From Aestuariivirga sp. (GTDB lineage: Bacteria > Pseudomonadota > Alphaproteobacteria > Rhizobiales > Aestuariivirgaceae): DNA of 34,339 nt. Under the pieces are notes generated by a model, which saw nothing but the letters and a program-made list of their open reading frames with translations, searched no databases and was not told the DNA's origin. The position numbers and the translations under genes were made by a program. Shown one piece after another: positions 15,683 through 25,008 of the stretch (position 1 is its first letter; the number at the start of each line of letters is the position of its first letter). The stretch covers positions 1 to 34,339 of the forward strand of contig JAUXUN010000018.1 of assembly GCA_030680855.1 (NCBI GenBank). The letters are read 5' to 3'.

Positions 15683-18031
15683 ATGACCAAGACTGCAAAT
15701 CCCGTTTCGCAGCTGATGAATGCCTTTGAGCTGGCAAACATCGAAGCCCTTGCGGTCTTGCTTCCGACAGCCACTGTCGCCGAACTGACCACGGCCGCTA
15801 TCCGCAAATGGAATTGCGCCCGCAGCGACATCGTAGGCCGTCAATTGGTGAAATACGGCACGGGAACAATTTCGGCCCGCTACCTCTCCGCCAAACCAGG
15901 CGAAGTTTTTCCAGACGTTGAGGTGACCTACGCGCCTCCCCTAGCCGTCCAAAAAGCCTCCTCCTTCAAGCAGCAGCAATGGAGCGATGGCATCAGCGAT
16001 TTCATGATTCTCATTGGCCAGCATGCCAATGAAGAGCAGGCGAACCATGCCATCAAAAATGAGCAGCGCTTGAATCTGGCCCTGCGCTCCGGCAGCTACG
16101 CCGTATGGGACCATGATTTTGTCACTGGCGAAACTTACAATTCGCCGGAGATGTATGAAATCCTTGGCTTGAAACCGGAAAGCTCGGATTTGAGTTTTGA
16201 AAAGTTCAATGCCCGCATCCATCCCGAAGACGCCGACAAGACCTTGATGGCCATGATCAAGAAAGCGCCGTTCGGCACCGAGCTTTTTCAGTCGCGCTTC
16301 CGGATTCGCATGCACAATAACGAATATGTCTGGGTCGAATCGGTGGCCTGCGTGGTCCGCGACCCGGCAAGCGGGCGGGCGATAAAATGCGTTGGCCTCT
16401 GCCGCAATGTGAGCGACCAGATGGCGACCCTGGAACGCATGCGCAGCTCCGAGAAAAACCTCAAGCGCACCCAGGAAGCGGCAAGGCTCGGCAGCTTTTC
16501 CCTGCGGGTGGAAACCAACGTGTCGCGCCTCTCAACCGAAATGGCAAGCCTCATCGGCATGCAGGAGGCCATCGTCCATCCCAATCTCGCAACCTTCATG
16601 GACATGATCGAGGCGGGCGACAAGGAAAAATTCGCTGAAGGCATAGAGCTCGCCAAGCTCGGGCAGCAAATAACTGATCTCGAAATTGCCGTGCGACTTA
16701 AGTCCGGTGACATTGAATTCTTCCAATGCACCATTGAACCCGAGCGCAATGCGGCGGGCCAGGTTGAAACCCTCTTCGGTTCCTGCCAATGCGTGACTGA
16801 GCGCAAGGCGCTCGAGCGCAAATACCTGCAGGCCCAGAAGATGGAAGCCGTAGGCCAACTCACCGGCGGCGTGGCCCATGACTTCAACACCCTCCTCATG
16901 GTTGTGATGGGAAATCTCCAGCTTGTCGAGCAACTGGTGAAGAATGATGAGCGCGCCAGCAAACGCATCCGTGCTGCCCTCGAAGCTGCCGACAAGGGCT
17001 CTGACCTCACCAAACGCATGCTGGCCTTCTCACGTTTACAAACCTTGCAAAACAAGGAGATATCGGCAAACGAACTCATCCTGAAGATGACGGACATGCT
17101 GAAACACGCGGTGAGCGCCACCGTTGACCTCAAGATCATTCCGCAGGAAGACCTCTGGCTTATCAAGGCCGATCAGACCATGCTGGAAACGGCCATTCTC
17201 AATCTTGCCATCAACGCCCGTGACGCCATGAAGCCCAAGGGCGGTAACCTCATTATCGAAACGGCGAACCGCCATCTGGATCAAGCCTATTGCAACGAGC
17301 ATGAGGATGTCGCCATTGGCGATTACGTGGAAATCGCCGTCACCGATACGGGTGCTGGCATCGCGCCGGAAAACATTGAAAAGGTTTTCCAGCCCTTCTT
17401 CACCACGAAAGGTCCAGAGGCCGGCTCCGGGCTGGGCCTTTCCATGATCTATGGATTCGTAAAGCAATCCGCCGGCCACATCAAAATCTATTCCGAAGTG
17501 GGCCACGGAACAGCGGTAAAAATTTATCTCCCCAGCTTTAAGCCAAATGCGGCTGCTAATAGCATCATCCGGCCGTCCGAACTCCAATCGCATCTCGCCC
17601 GCGAGCTGGGCGTGAGTCCGGAAGACGCCGCCAATGATTCGCAAACCGTCGAAGTCCCGGCCAAGAAGCAGGTCGTGCTGGTCGTCGAAGACAATGATGC
17701 AGTGCGCGACATCGCCGCCGCCATGATTGAGGAAATGGGCTATGAAGCCATTGTCGCTTCGAACGGCCCCAATGGCCTGGAGATTATAACGGCGCGTGAC
17801 GATCTTGCCCTGGTGCTGTCCGACGTGATCATGGCCGGTGGCATGAACGGGCCGGAGCTTGCCGCCAAGGCCCTCAAGGTGCGCCCGGGTTTGAAGGTGC
17901 TCTTCATGTCCGGCTATGCGCCGGGCTCCGTGCGCCAGATGCAGGACCTTCCCGACACGATTGATTTCGTGAACAAACCCTTCACCCGCAATGACCTCAC
18001 CGAAAAGGTCCGCCGCGCCCTTGCGGCTTAA
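15683..18031 (+). CDS. PAS-domain hybrid histidine kinase with C-terminal receiver
   Basis: This 782-aa protein has no obvious transmembrane segment and is therefore a cytosolic sensor. Residues 1-110 form a PAS-like N-terminal domain of unclear type. A PAS_3-type domain spans about 128-245 (VWDHDFVTGETYNSPEMYEILGL, RIHPEDAD), and a weaker PAS about 262-375. The HisKA dimerisation helix holds His399 (GGVAHDFNTLL). The HATPase follows with N box NLAINARDAM, G1 DTGAGI and G2 GSGLGLS. The receiver (about 664-780) has acid pair E669/D670, phospho-acceptor D714 and K765. The order is usual for HWE-like/PAS hybrid kinases that autophosphorylate and pass phosphate to their own receiver. GGAG lies eight bases before the ATG. 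The 3' end overlaps the convergent cinA-like gene by four bases. No partner regulator is nearby. Confidence 0.92.
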   Translation: MTKTANPVSQLMNAFELANIEALAVLLPTATVAELTTAAIRKWNCARSDIVGRQLVKYGTGTISARYLSAKPGEVFPDVEVTYAPPLAVQKASSFKQQQWSDGISDFMILIGQHANEEQANHAIKNEQRLNLALRSGSYAVWDHDFVTGETYNSPEMYEILGLKPESSDLSFEKFNARIHPEDADKTLMAMIKKAPFGTELFQSRFRIRMHNNEYVWVESVACVVRDPASGRAIKCVGLCRNVSDQMATLERMRSSEKNLKRTQEAARLGSFSLRVETNVSRLSTEMASLIGMQEAIVHPNLATFMDMIEAGDKEKFAEGIELAKLGQQITDLEIAVRLKSGDIEFFQCTIEPERNAAGQVETLFGSCQCVTERKALERKYLQAQKMEAVGQLTGGVAHDFNTLLMVVMGNLQLVEQLVKNDERASKRIRAALEAADKGSDLTKRMLAFSRLQTLQNKEISANELILKMTDMLKHAVSATVDLKIIPQEDLWLIKADQTMLETAILNLAINARDAMKPKGGNLIIETANRHLDQAYCNEHEDVAIGDYVEIAVTDTGAGIAPENIEKVFQPFFTTKGPEAGSGLGLSMIYGFVKQSAGHIKIYSEVGHGTAVKIYLPSFKPNAAANSIIRPSELQSHLARELGVSPEDAANDSQTVEVPAKKQVVLVVEDNDAVRDIAAAMIEEMGYEAIVASNGPNGLEIITARDDLALVLSDVIMAGGMNGPELAAKALKVRPGLKVLFMSGYAPGSVRQMQDLPDTIDFVNKPFTRNDLTEKVRRALAA

Positions 18032-18786
18032 GACCAGCCCCTGGCCGTGCCCTCGCGGGTCATCTTTTCAGCCAGCGCCTTGACCTCCGCCTCGGCCTTT
18101 TCGAGCGACGCCGGAACACGCGACCGCAGAACCAGATTGGTTGCAAATCCTCCCACCCCTTCAAAGGGATAGGAGCCAATGAACACATCTGAATAACGCG
18201 CCTGGATTTCACCCAACGGCTTGGCCACATCGCCTTCGCCACCCTGCAAAGCCACGCTGCGCGATTGCATGGGTACGCCCTTGTCCAGCGTCGGCGCGAT
18301 CGCTTCCATCATGGCCTGCATGATTTTGGGAACCCCCGCCAGAACAAAAACATTTCCGATCCGGAAACCCGGCGCCTTGGACACCGCGTTTTCAATCAGC
18401 GTGGCGCCTTCCGGCGTCCGCGCCATGCGCAGGCGCGCCTCGTTGGGCTCCCGGCCGATCTCCTTGAAATAGGCCAACAGGATTTCCAGCGCCCGCGGGT
18501 GATGCCCAATGGGAACCTGAAATGCCTTGGCCACCGCATCGGCCGTGATGTCATCATGGGTGGGGCCGATGCCGCCCGTGGTGAACACATAGGTATAGCG
18601 CGCCCGCAAGGCGTTCAATGCCGCAACAATATCGCCCTCGTCATCGGCAACACAGCGCGCTTCCTTGAGGTCAATGCCAAGGCCCACGAGATAGTCCGCG
18701 ATAAATCCCAGGTTCTTATCCTTCGTGCGCCCGGACAGGAGTTCATCGCCAATCAATAATACGGCAGCAGTCGGAACGGATGTCAT
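18028..18786 (-). CDS. CinA-like molybdopterin-binding (MoCF) domain protein
   Basis: The 252-aa protein is the competence/damage-inducible CinA N-terminal type. ALLIGDELLSGR-like (VLLIGDELLSGRTKDKN) begins the MoCF fold, TTGGIGPTHDDIT is its binding loop, and GVPKIM follows. It ends without the C-terminal PncC-type nicotinamide-nucleotide amidase domain found in full-length CinA. It is therefore the short form common in alphaproteobacteria, whose role (possibly ADP-ribose/NMN-related or cofactor-related) is unsettled. The start is ATG 18786, with GAGG five bases upstream; an in-frame TTG at 18801 is less likely. It diverges from sfsA. Confidence 0.85.
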   Translation of the reverse strand: MTSVPTAAVLLIGDELLSGRTKDKNLGFIADYLVGLGIDLKEARCVADDEGDIVAALNALRARYTYVFTTGGIGPTHDDITADAVAKAFQVPIGHHPRALEILLAYFKEIGREPNEARLRMARTPEGATLIENAVSKAPGFRIGNVFVLAGVPKIMQAMMEAIAPTLDKGVPMQSRSVALQGGEGDVAKPLGEIQARYSDVFIGSYPFEGVGGFATNLVLRSRVPASLEKAEAEVKALAEKMTREGTARGWS

Positions 18787-18842
18787 GGTTACCTCAGTCA
18801 ATATCTAGACATCTGCCACCGCTTCAGTCCACTGTCAAAACC

Positions 18843-19550
18843 ATGAAATTCAAGAGCCCCCTTGTTCGCGGAAAATTGATCAAACGTTACAAGAGGTTCC
18901 TGGCCGACGTTGTGCTGGATACCGGCGAATTGGTAACTGCAGCCTGCGCCAATACGGGTTCCATGCTGGGCCTGACCGAACCGGGGAATGCCGTTTGGCT
19001 GTCGCGCTCCGAGAGCCTCACCCGGAAATATCCCCATAGCTGGGAACTGGTGGACATTCCGGATATTGGCCTGGTGGGCATCAATACCGCCCAACCCAAT
19101 CATATCGTGACCGAAGCCATTATCGCCGGAAAGGTGGCTGAGCTGAGGGGCTACGCCAATCTGAAAAATGAAGTGAAATACGGTGTGAACAGCCGCATCG
19201 ATATTCTCCTGGAGGACGCAAAGCGCCCGCCCTGCTACGTGGAAATCAAGAATGTCCATTTCTTCCGGAAACCCGGGCTCGCCGAATTTCCCGATTGCGT
19301 CACCGAACGCGGCGCCAAACACCTTGTCGAGATGTCAAACATGGTGAAGGGCGGGGGCCGTGCCGTCATGGTGTACCTCATTCAATGCCATAATCCTTCG
19401 CGCTTTGCCCTTGCCGATGACAAGGATCGCACCTATTTCAATGAATTCAGAAAGGCGCGAGGTGCGGGCGTCGAGGCTTTGGCCTTGACTTGCCGTGTCT
19501 CGACAAGCGAAATAACGGTTGACCGGGCCATTCCGGTCTTGGAAATCTAA
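18843..19550 (+). CDS. sfsA: SfsA family protein
   Basis: The 235-aa protein has the SfsA features in order: ACANTGSMLGLTEPGN, LVGINTAQPN, EVKYGVNSRIDILLE, YVEIKNVHFF and ALAL(T)CRVS near the end. The core D...E-x-K arrangement (RIDILLE and CYVEIKN) resembles a PD-(D/E)XK nuclease. E. coli SfsA was first described as a sugar-fermentation stimulator with DNA-binding activity, and its true role is not settled. It begins a rightward block: map starts directly after its stop, with no intervening base. Confidence 0.92.
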   Translation: MKFKSPLVRGKLIKRYKRFLADVVLDTGELVTAACANTGSMLGLTEPGNAVWLSRSESLTRKYPHSWELVDIPDIGLVGINTAQPNHIVTEAIIAGKVAELRGYANLKNEVKYGVNSRIDILLEDAKRPPCYVEIKNVHFFRKPGLAEFPDCVTERGAKHLVEMSNMVKGGGRAVMVYLIQCHNPSRFALADDKDRTYFNEFRKARGAGVEALALTCRVSTSEITVDRAIPVLEI

Positions 19551-20369
19551 ATGAACGACGTTCAGGAAACCGCCTCGTCCCGATCCACCCGCATTAAATT
19601 GCACAAGCCCGAAGACTTCGTGGGCATGCGCAAGGCGGGAAGGCTGACGGCTGAAGCGCTGGATCTGATCACCCCACTGGTAAGGCCCGGAATCACCACG
19701 GATATGCTGGATCGTTTCATTGTGGAGTTTGCCCGCGACAACAAGGCTATCCCTGCCCCACTCAATTATCGCGGCTACACCAAGTCGATTTGCACCTCGA
19801 TCAATCACGTGGTCTGCCACGGCATTCCCAATGACACCCCCATGCGCGAAGGCGATATCGTCAACATTGACGTGACCCTCATCGTCGACGGCTGGTTTGG
19901 TGATTCGAGCCGTATGTATCCCGTTGGCGAAGTCAGCCGCAAGGCTGAGCGCCTCAACGAAGTCACCTACGAATGCCTGATGCGCGGCATTGCCATGGTG
20001 AAGCCCGGCGCCCACCTCGGCGATATCGGCTATGCAATCCAGACCCTCGCCGAAGCCGAGCGCTGCTCCGTCGTCCGTGATTTCTGCGGCCATGGCCTTG
20101 GCCGCGTCTTCCATGACCATCCCAATGTGCTGCACTATGGCCGCATGGGAGAAGGCGTCGAGCTCAAGGAAGGCATGTTCTTCACCATCGAACCCATGAT
20201 TAACCTGGGCCGGGCCCATGTGAAGGTCTTGAGCGACGGCTGGACCGCCGTCACCCGTGACCGATCGCTTTCTGCCCAGTTTGAACACACTATCGGCGTG
20301 ACCAGGGCGGGCTGTGAGATTTTCACGCTGTCGCCCCGCGGCCTCCATTGCCCGCCTTACAAGGTGTAG
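19551..20369 (+). CDS. map: Methionine aminopeptidase, type I
   Basis: The 272-aa dinuclear metallo-peptidase removes the N-terminal methionine from new proteins. All five metal ligands are in place: D107 and D118 (NIDVTLIVDGWFGD), H181 (CGHGLGRVFHD), E214 (FFTIEP) and E245 (QFEHT). The substrate histidine H90 lies in VVCHGIPND. Residues 1-20 form a short N-terminal extension. The gene abuts sfsA and is followed three bases later by radC, giving a compact sfsA-map-radC block often seen in alphaproteobacteria. Confidence 0.95.
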   Translation: MNDVQETASSRSTRIKLHKPEDFVGMRKAGRLTAEALDLITPLVRPGITTDMLDRFIVEFARDNKAIPAPLNYRGYTKSICTSINHVVCHGIPNDTPMREGDIVNIDVTLIVDGWFGDSSRMYPVGEVSRKAERLNEVTYECLMRGIAMVKPGAHLGDIGYAIQTLAEAERCSVVRDFCGHGLGRVFHDHPNVLHYGRMGEGVELKEGMFFTIEPMINLGRAHVKVLSDGWTAVTRDRSLSAQFEHTIGVTRAGCEIFTLSPRGLHCPPYKV

Positions 20370-20372
20370 ATC

Positions 20373-21074
20373 ATGTCGAAGGGTTTTGACGAGGCCTCCT
20401 CGAAACCCCACTTCCTCGGCCATCGTGAACGCTTGCGGGAGCGTTTCCGCGAAGCAGGCCCCGAAGCCCTGCCCGACTATGAACTCCTGGAAATGATCCT
20501 GTTCAGAGCCATCAAGCGCGGCGATACAAAACCTTTGGCAAAAACCCTGATCGCCAAATTCGGCAGCTTCGCCGAAGTCATCAGTGCCGCGCCGGAGCGG
20601 TTGAAAGAAGTAGATGGCGTTGGCGAAGCCATCACCACGGAATTGAAACTCATCCGTGCTGCCGCACTGCGCCTGATGAAGGGTGGGATTGTCAACCGCA
20701 CGCTGCTGTCGTCATGGAGCGCCATTCTGGAATACTGCCGCGCCTCCATGGCTTTCCAGAGCAAGGAACAATTTCGCATCCTGTTCCTTGACAAGAAAAA
20801 TCAGCTCATCGCCGACGAGGTGCAGCAGGAAGGCACCGTTGACCACACGCCGGTCTATACCCGCGAGGTGATGAAGCGGGCGCTGGAACTTTCCGCCTCC
20901 GCCATCATTCTGGCGCACAATCATCCCTCAGGCGATCCCACTCCCTCCGTCGCTGACATCGACATGACGCGGAAGATCATCGATGCCGGACTGAAGCTCG
21001 GCATCACCGTGCATGACCATGTGATTGTCGGGCGTGAGGGTCACACCAGTTTCAGGGGATCAAAGCTGATCTGA
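20373..21074 (+). CDS. radC: RadC family JAB/MPN domain protein
   Basis: The 233-aa protein has an N-terminal helix-hairpin-helix region (about 27-100, [15 protein letters not shown]). A JAB/MPN metalloprotease-like domain follows, with the JAMM metal motif [16 protein letters not shown] and an upstream glutamate in [12 protein letters not shown]. Despite the name, a DNA-repair role for RadC is not established. The JAMM residues suggest hydrolase chemistry. It closes the sfsA-map-radC block, and its last 23 bp overlap the convergent molybdopterin-related gene. Confidence 0.92.
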   Translation: MSKGFDEASSKPHFLGHRERLRERFREAGPEALPDYELLEMILFRAIKRGDTKPLAKTLIAKFGSFAEVISAAPERLKEVDGVGEAITTELKLIRAAALRLMKGGIVNRTLLSSWSAILEYCRASMAFQSKEQFRILFLDKKNQLIADEVQQEGTVDHTPVYTREVMKRALELSASAIILAHNHPSGDPTPSVADIDMTRKIIDAGLKLGITVHDHVIVGREGHTSFRGSKLI

Positions 21075-22668
21075 TATCCTGCAGCGCCTGCGGAGTATCC
21101 ACGTCAACCAGCACGGCCTGCGTCTTCACTTCAATTTCCACCACCTCATCGGACAGCGCATCCAACAGCAGCCTCGCTCCCTGGTCGCCTTCAATCTCGT
21201 CAATCGCAATGAAATGCTGCCGCCCCCACAACACCGGATTGCCGCGCTTGCCCTCGAACGTCGGCACGCAAATCGTGCGGTGCTCGGCAACATTAAACGC
21301 GGCCACCAACCGGTCAATTGTCTGCGCATCAACCAGGGGCATGTCGCCAAGACATACCAGAACGGCATCAATCTCTGCCGGCACGGCAGCAAGCCCACGC
21401 TTTAGGGACGTCGACAATCCTTCGGCGAAATTCGCGTTGTGAACCAGTGTAACGTCAAGCGGCTTAAGGGCGGATTGGACCCGCTCCGGCTCGTTCCCCG
21501 TCACCACGATGATGTCATGAACGCTGGAAGCCATCAAAGCCTCCACGCTGTGGCGCAGCAGGGGTTTGCCGTTGAGGTCAGCCAGAAGCTTGTTGCTGCC
21601 CATTCGCGATGATTTGCCCGCCGCCAGAACAATGGCCGCAATTTTTGGCGCATGCTGGGCAAGCGGTTTGCGGTCACGCGGCGATGGCCGGCTCGAAATC
21701 TCAGCCAGCAATCCCCCTGCTCCCATATCCATGATATCGTCGGCAGAAAGCGTAATCCCGGCCAGCACCCGCTCCAGCGCCCAATCAAAGCCATTCACCT
21801 TGGGCGATCTGGCACAGCTCGGCACGCCCAGAACCGGAACTCCATTCAAATCGCCCAGCATCATCAGATTGCCGGGATCAACCGGCATGCCAAGATGAAC
21901 CACAGTACCACCCGCCGCCGAAAGTCCCGCAGGGATCACATCTTCCCGGTCGACAATCGCCGATGCCCCGAACAGCAGAATGGGATTGCAGGAGAGCGCC
22001 GCCAGTTCTTCCACGGATTTCCGCACCGCTTCAATGGAATGGTCGCAAACCCTGACCTGCGCCAGTACGCTGCCCAGCGCCTTCACCCGGTCACGCATGG
22101 CAGTTTCCGATTTTTCAATGAGCGACTGCCTGCTGCCAGCCACTTTGGTGATCACCAGTCCAACACGTTTCTCTGCCAGGGCCTGAACATGGACTACCGG
22201 CGTGTTGCCGATCTCTGCCAGCGCCTTGTTGAGATTTTCTTTCCCCACTGCAAAGGGAATGATCTTGATCGTCGCAATCATCTGCCCCTTGTCAACGACA
22301 TCGTAGTTGGGAAGTGTTGCCAGCGTCATGCTTTCATGCACACGGTTTATCGCGTTGACGCGGAAATTATCGACAATCACAAGCCCGCGCTGCTGCGCAT
22401 AAACATTGGACCGCCCCGTAAATGGTTCTTGGGCTGCGGCCCCAGAGCCAGCAATCTTTCCTGCAATCGCTCGCGCCGCTTCATCCTCGGGAACATCATC
22501 CGCATCCAACCGCGCCACGAATATTTTGGAAATGCCCGAGGTTGCCAGAAGTTTCAAATCATCCGCCGCCAGCTTCCTGCCCTTCTTGAATACACCATCC
22601 GAATGGCGGACCGAATGCGCCAGGATACAGCCCAATGTGTCTTGCAGCGGCAGTTCGGCAAATTTCAT
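21052..22668 (-). CDS. MoeA-like / MocA-like nucleotidyltransferase fusion
   Basis: The 538-aa protein joins two cofactor domains. Residues 1-340 are a molybdopterin-binding MoCF/MoeA-like part ([53 protein letters not shown]). From about 344 a MobA/MocA-type nucleotidyltransferase begins with the loop [17 protein letters not shown] and continues with [10 protein letters not shown] and [10 protein letters not shown]. MocA makes molybdopterin cytosine dinucleotide from Mo-MPT and CTP, the cofactor form used by xanthine-dehydrogenase-family enzymes. Its ATG lies one base after the stop of an XdhC gene, so the three genes form one maturation operon. No molybdoenzyme structural gene is in the window. 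Confidence 0.9.
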   Translation of the reverse strand: MKFAELPLQDTLGCILAHSVRHSDGVFKKGRKLAADDLKLLATSGISKIFVARLDADDVPEDEAARAIAGKIAGSGAAAQEPFTGRSNVYAQQRGLVIVDNFRVNAINRVHESMTLATLPNYDVVDKGQMIATIKIIPFAVGKENLNKALAEIGNTPVVHVQALAEKRVGLVITKVAGSRQSLIEKSETAMRDRVKALGSVLAQVRVCDHSIEAVRKSVEELAALSCNPILLFGASAIVDREDVIPAGLSAAGGTVVHLGMPVDPGNLMMLGDLNGVPVLGVPSCARSPKVNGFDWALERVLAGITLSADDIMDMGAGGLLAEISSRPSPRDRKPLAQHAPKIAAIVLAAGKSSRMGSNKLLADLNGKPLLRHSVEALMASSVHDIIVVTGNEPERVQSALKPLDVTLVHNANFAEGLSTSLKRGLAAVPAEIDAVLVCLGDMPLVDAQTIDRLVAAFNVAEHRTICVPTFEGKRGNPVLWGRQHFIAIDEIEGDQGARLLLDALSDEVVEIEVKTQAVLVDVDTPQALQDIRSALIP

Positions 22669-22669
22669 G

Positions 22670-23338
22670 TCAGTTGCCCAGGCGCAAGCTGCGGGTCATT
22701 TCAGCCATGATGGAAATGGCGATTTCGGCAGCGCCCTTGGCCCCTATGGGCAAGCCGATAGGCCCATGGATCCGGCCAATCACTGCGTCCGAAAACCCCA
22801 TTTTCTGCAAGCGCTCAACGCGGCTCGCCTGGGTTTTCTTGGAGCCCAACGCGCCGATATAAAAGCATTCGGATTTAAGCGCGATGGAAAGGGCCGGATC
22901 ATCAATCTTCGGATCATGGGTCAGCGCAAGCAGCGCCGTGCGCGCATCAACGCCGAGGGCCGGTAATACGTCCTCCGGCCAGGTGGTATGCAGCGTGATA
23001 TCAGGAAACCGTGCGCCCGTCGCAAAGGCCCCGCGGGGATCAACCATCGTAATGTCATAGCCTGCTTGCCGTGCCATCGGGATCACACCCTGCGCGATGT
23101 GGACGGCCCCTATGATAACGAGCCGCAGCGGCGGATTATGAATATGTACAAATTCTCCGCCATGAAGGCCCGATTGATCGAAGCGAAAGGCTTCTTCGAG
23201 AACGGCACCAAGCGAATCACTCCCGAAGTTCTCCTTGGCCACCAGCCGTTGTTGGCCGTTCTCTATGGTTGTGATCACGGCAACCGCCCGGCGCTCCCGC
23301 TTTGCGTCAAGCACGGCTTTCAAAAGCGCCCGTTTCAC
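22670..23338 (-). CDS. XdhC family protein, Rossmann-domain (C-terminal type) subunit
   Basis: The 222-aa protein contains the XdhC C-terminal Rossmann-like domain (LVIIGAVHIAQGVIPMARQAGYDITMVDPR, here split by function: first strand, helix, second strand). ALLALTHDPKIDDPAL, FYIGALGSKKT and GPIGLPIGAKGAAEIAISI follow. XdhC proteins bind molybdenum cofactor and help insert it into, or sulfurate it for, xanthine-dehydrogenase-type enzymes. The start is GTG at 23338, overlapping the TGA of the preceding gene by four bases (GTGA). Separate small and large XdhC genes are normal in rhizobia, so this is not a frameshift. Confidence 0.88.
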   Translation of the reverse strand: MKRALLKAVLDAKRERRAVAVITTIENGQQRLVAKENFGSDSLGAVLEEAFRFDQSGLHGGEFVHIHNPPLRLVIIGAVHIAQGVIPMARQAGYDITMVDPRGAFATGARFPDITLHTTWPEDVLPALGVDARTALLALTHDPKIDDPALSIALKSECFYIGALGSKKTQASRVERLQKMGFSDAVIGRIHGPIGLPIGAKGAAEIAISIMAEMTRSLRLGN

Positions 23339-23655
23339 GGTCCCACCGGCTCCACGAACACCCGTATCTTGCCGCCACAGGCAAGGCCCACCTGCCAAGC
23401 TGTTTCATCGGCCACGCCAAAGGCCAGCACTTTCGGCTGGCCCGAGGCAATGGCATCAAGCGCTTCGCTCACCACCGCACCTTCGACACAACCGCCCGAA
23501 ACGGACCCGGCAAAATTGCCCTCGCCGTCAATGGCCAGTTGACTGCCCACCGGCTGCGGCGCCGAACCCCAGGTTTCAATCACAGTTGCAAGGGCAACTT
23601 TCCGGCCCTCCGCCAGCCAGGTGGAGGCCTGTTCAAGTACGTCACTGCTAGCCAA
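23335..23655 (-). CDS. XdhC family protein, small N-terminal-domain subunit
   Basis: The 106-aa protein is a stand-alone XdhC/CoxI N-terminal domain. ATVIETWGSAPQPVGSQL leads to the conserved GSVSGGCVEGAV cysteine motif, then FGVADETAWQVGLACGGKI. It is the first gene of the three-gene molybdoenzyme-maturation operon. A TTG at 23655 is chosen as start because GGAGG ends five bases before it; an in-frame TTG at 23673 is the alternative. No ATG is available near the domain start. Confidence 0.85.
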   Translation of the reverse strand: MASSDVLEQASTWLAEGRKVALATVIETWGSAPQPVGSQLAIDGEGNFAGSVSGGCVEGAVVSEALDAIASGQPKVLAFGVADETAWQVGLACGGKIRVFVEPVGP

Positions 23656-23744
23656 ATTGCCCTCCAGTCTCAAACCTCAGGTGAAACCACACAGGACATG
23701 CCCTCGTATACGTGTCAAGATGCTCATATTGCGGGAGGCCCATG

Positions 23745-24170
23745 ATGCTTCGTTCTGTCCTCGCTGCCGTGCTTTTGGCCTTCATTTCGGTTGCTGCCTT
23801 CGCTCAGTCCATAAGTGAGACTGAAAAGACCGAATTTCAACGCATTATTTCCGCCCAGATCACCGCATTCCGCGCCGATGATGGCCCAACGGCCTACAGC
23901 TTTGCAGCGCCCGTGATCCGGAACATTTTCCCCACCCCGGATATCTTCATGTCCATGGTGAAGCGGGGCTACAGCCCTGTGTACCGTCCGCAATCCTTCA
24001 ATTTCACCGAAGCCCTGATCGACCCCATCGGAAGGCCAGCCCAGAAAATGCGCGTCGTTGGCCCAGACGGCAAAACCTACGAGGCGCTCTATTCCATGGA
24101 AAAACAGCCTGACGGCACCTGGCGCATCTCCGGCTGCACCCTGCTCGAAATTCCAGGCCTCGACGCATAG
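23745..24170 (+). CDS. Exported DUF4864 protein
   Basis: The 141-aa protein has a Sec-type signal peptide (MLRSVLAAVLLAFISVAAFAQ, cut after AFA). The mature part matches DUF4864: IISAQITAFRADDGPTAYSFAAP, FMSMVKRGYSPVYRP and WRISGCTL. This domain has an NTF2/SnoaL-like look and no known function. Two ATGs lie in tandem (23742 and 23745). The second is better spaced from GGGAGG, and the choice does not affect the mature protein. It diverges from the XdhC operon. Confidence 0.85.
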   Translation: MLRSVLAAVLLAFISVAAFAQSISETEKTEFQRIISAQITAFRADDGPTAYSFAAPVIRNIFPTPDIFMSMVKRGYSPVYRPQSFNFTEALIDPIGRPAQKMRVVGPDGKTYEALYSMEKQPDGTWRISGCTLLEIPGLDA

Positions 24171-24202
24171 AACAAAGTTGCTCAATACTGAACTTCACGA
24201 AT

Positions 24203-24349
24203 TTTTCCTCTCCCAAAGGGAGAGGAAGGGGCCCAAGCGCAGCTTGGGAAGGTGAGGGGTTGCGGTGCTAGAAACCCAACACCGTAACCCCTCATCCTCC
24301 CACCGCGTTCCGCGGCGGGCCCCGCCTTCTCCCTATGGGAGAAGGAAAG
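24203..24349. repeat. Long imperfect palindromic repeat (CTTCTCCCC family)
   Basis: This is a second copy of the element at 8291-8442, with the same order in each arm: CCTTCTCCC/GGGAGAAGG hairpin, GGGGCCC, a short variable hairpin, then GGGA(A)GGTGAGGGGT or GGATGAGGGGT. The centre is GCTAGAAACCCAACA. It occupies most of the gap between a DUF4864 and a DUF2585 gene. Confidence 0.75.
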
Positions 24350-24374
24350 TCGCATTCCAACAATTCTGTGAGCG

Positions 24375-25007
24375 ATGAAACGCTCTGGCAGTCGAAGTAT
24401 CGTTTATGCCAATCTACCTCCCATGGAAGCTGATTCACAAAAACTATCAAGAAAAGAACGGCGGGGGTATCTCGCGGCGGCTGGGATCATACTATCCATC
24501 GCCATCATTCTGTTGGCCATGGGCCGGGAGCCCATTTGCAAATGCGGCTACGTGAAGCTCTGGCATGGCGTGGTGATGAGTTCCGAAAATTCCCAGCACC
24601 TCAGCGACTGGTACACGCCGTCCCATATCATACACGGTTTTCTTTTCTACGGCCTGTTCTGGCTCGTCGGGAAAAACTGGCCCTTCACATTGCGCCTCTG
24701 CCTTGCCCTCATGATCGAAGGCGCATGGGAAATCTTCGAGAATACGGATTTCATCATCAACCGCTACCGCGAAGCCACGATCTCCCTCGATTACTATGGC
24801 GATAGCGTCATCAATTCGCTGAGCGATGTCATTGCCATGGCCGTTGGGTTCTACGCCGCGTCCCGCCTGCCCGTGTGGCTCACCATCATTCTGGCGCTGG
24901 CCATGGAACTGGTGGTTGGCGCGGTAATCCACGACAACCTCGCGCTGAACATCATCATGCTCATCTACCCGCTTGATGCCATCAAGGCGTGGCAGGTTGG
25001 AAGCTGA
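24375..25007 (+). CDS. DUF2585 (UPF0314) membrane protein
   Basis: The 210-aa inner-membrane protein of the DUF2585 family is largely restricted to alphaproteobacteria. The family core is clear: [21 protein letters not shown] (three cysteine/histidine-rich positions), [41 protein letters not shown] and [13 protein letters not shown]. About five transmembrane helices are predicted by eye. The histidine- and acid-rich loops suggest a metal-dependent membrane enzyme, but no function is known. The start is uncertain: an ATG at 24423 is an alternative. It ends one base before the convergent secreted-protein gene. Confidence 0.85.
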   Translation: MKRSGSRSIVYANLPPMEADSQKLSRKERRGYLAAAGIILSIAIILLAMGREPICKCGYVKLWHGVVMSSENSQHLSDWYTPSHIIHGFLFYGLFWLVGKNWPFTLRLCLALMIEGAWEIFENTDFIINRYREATISLDYYGDSVINSLSDVIAMAVGFYAASRLPVWLTIILALAMELVVGAVIHDNLALNIIMLIYPLDAIKAWQVGS

Positions 25008-25008
25008 C

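Noticed and set aside
19335-20423. 362-codon minus-strand frame
   Set aside because: Antisense to map, whose five metal ligands are intact.
21652-22710. 352-codon plus-strand frame
   Set aside because: Antisense to the MoeA-like/MocA-like fusion; basic, low-complexity composition.
22670-23655. Frameshifted single xdhC gene
   Set aside because: The two pieces join by a clean GTGA stop/start overlap, and separate small and large XdhC genes are common in rhizobia.
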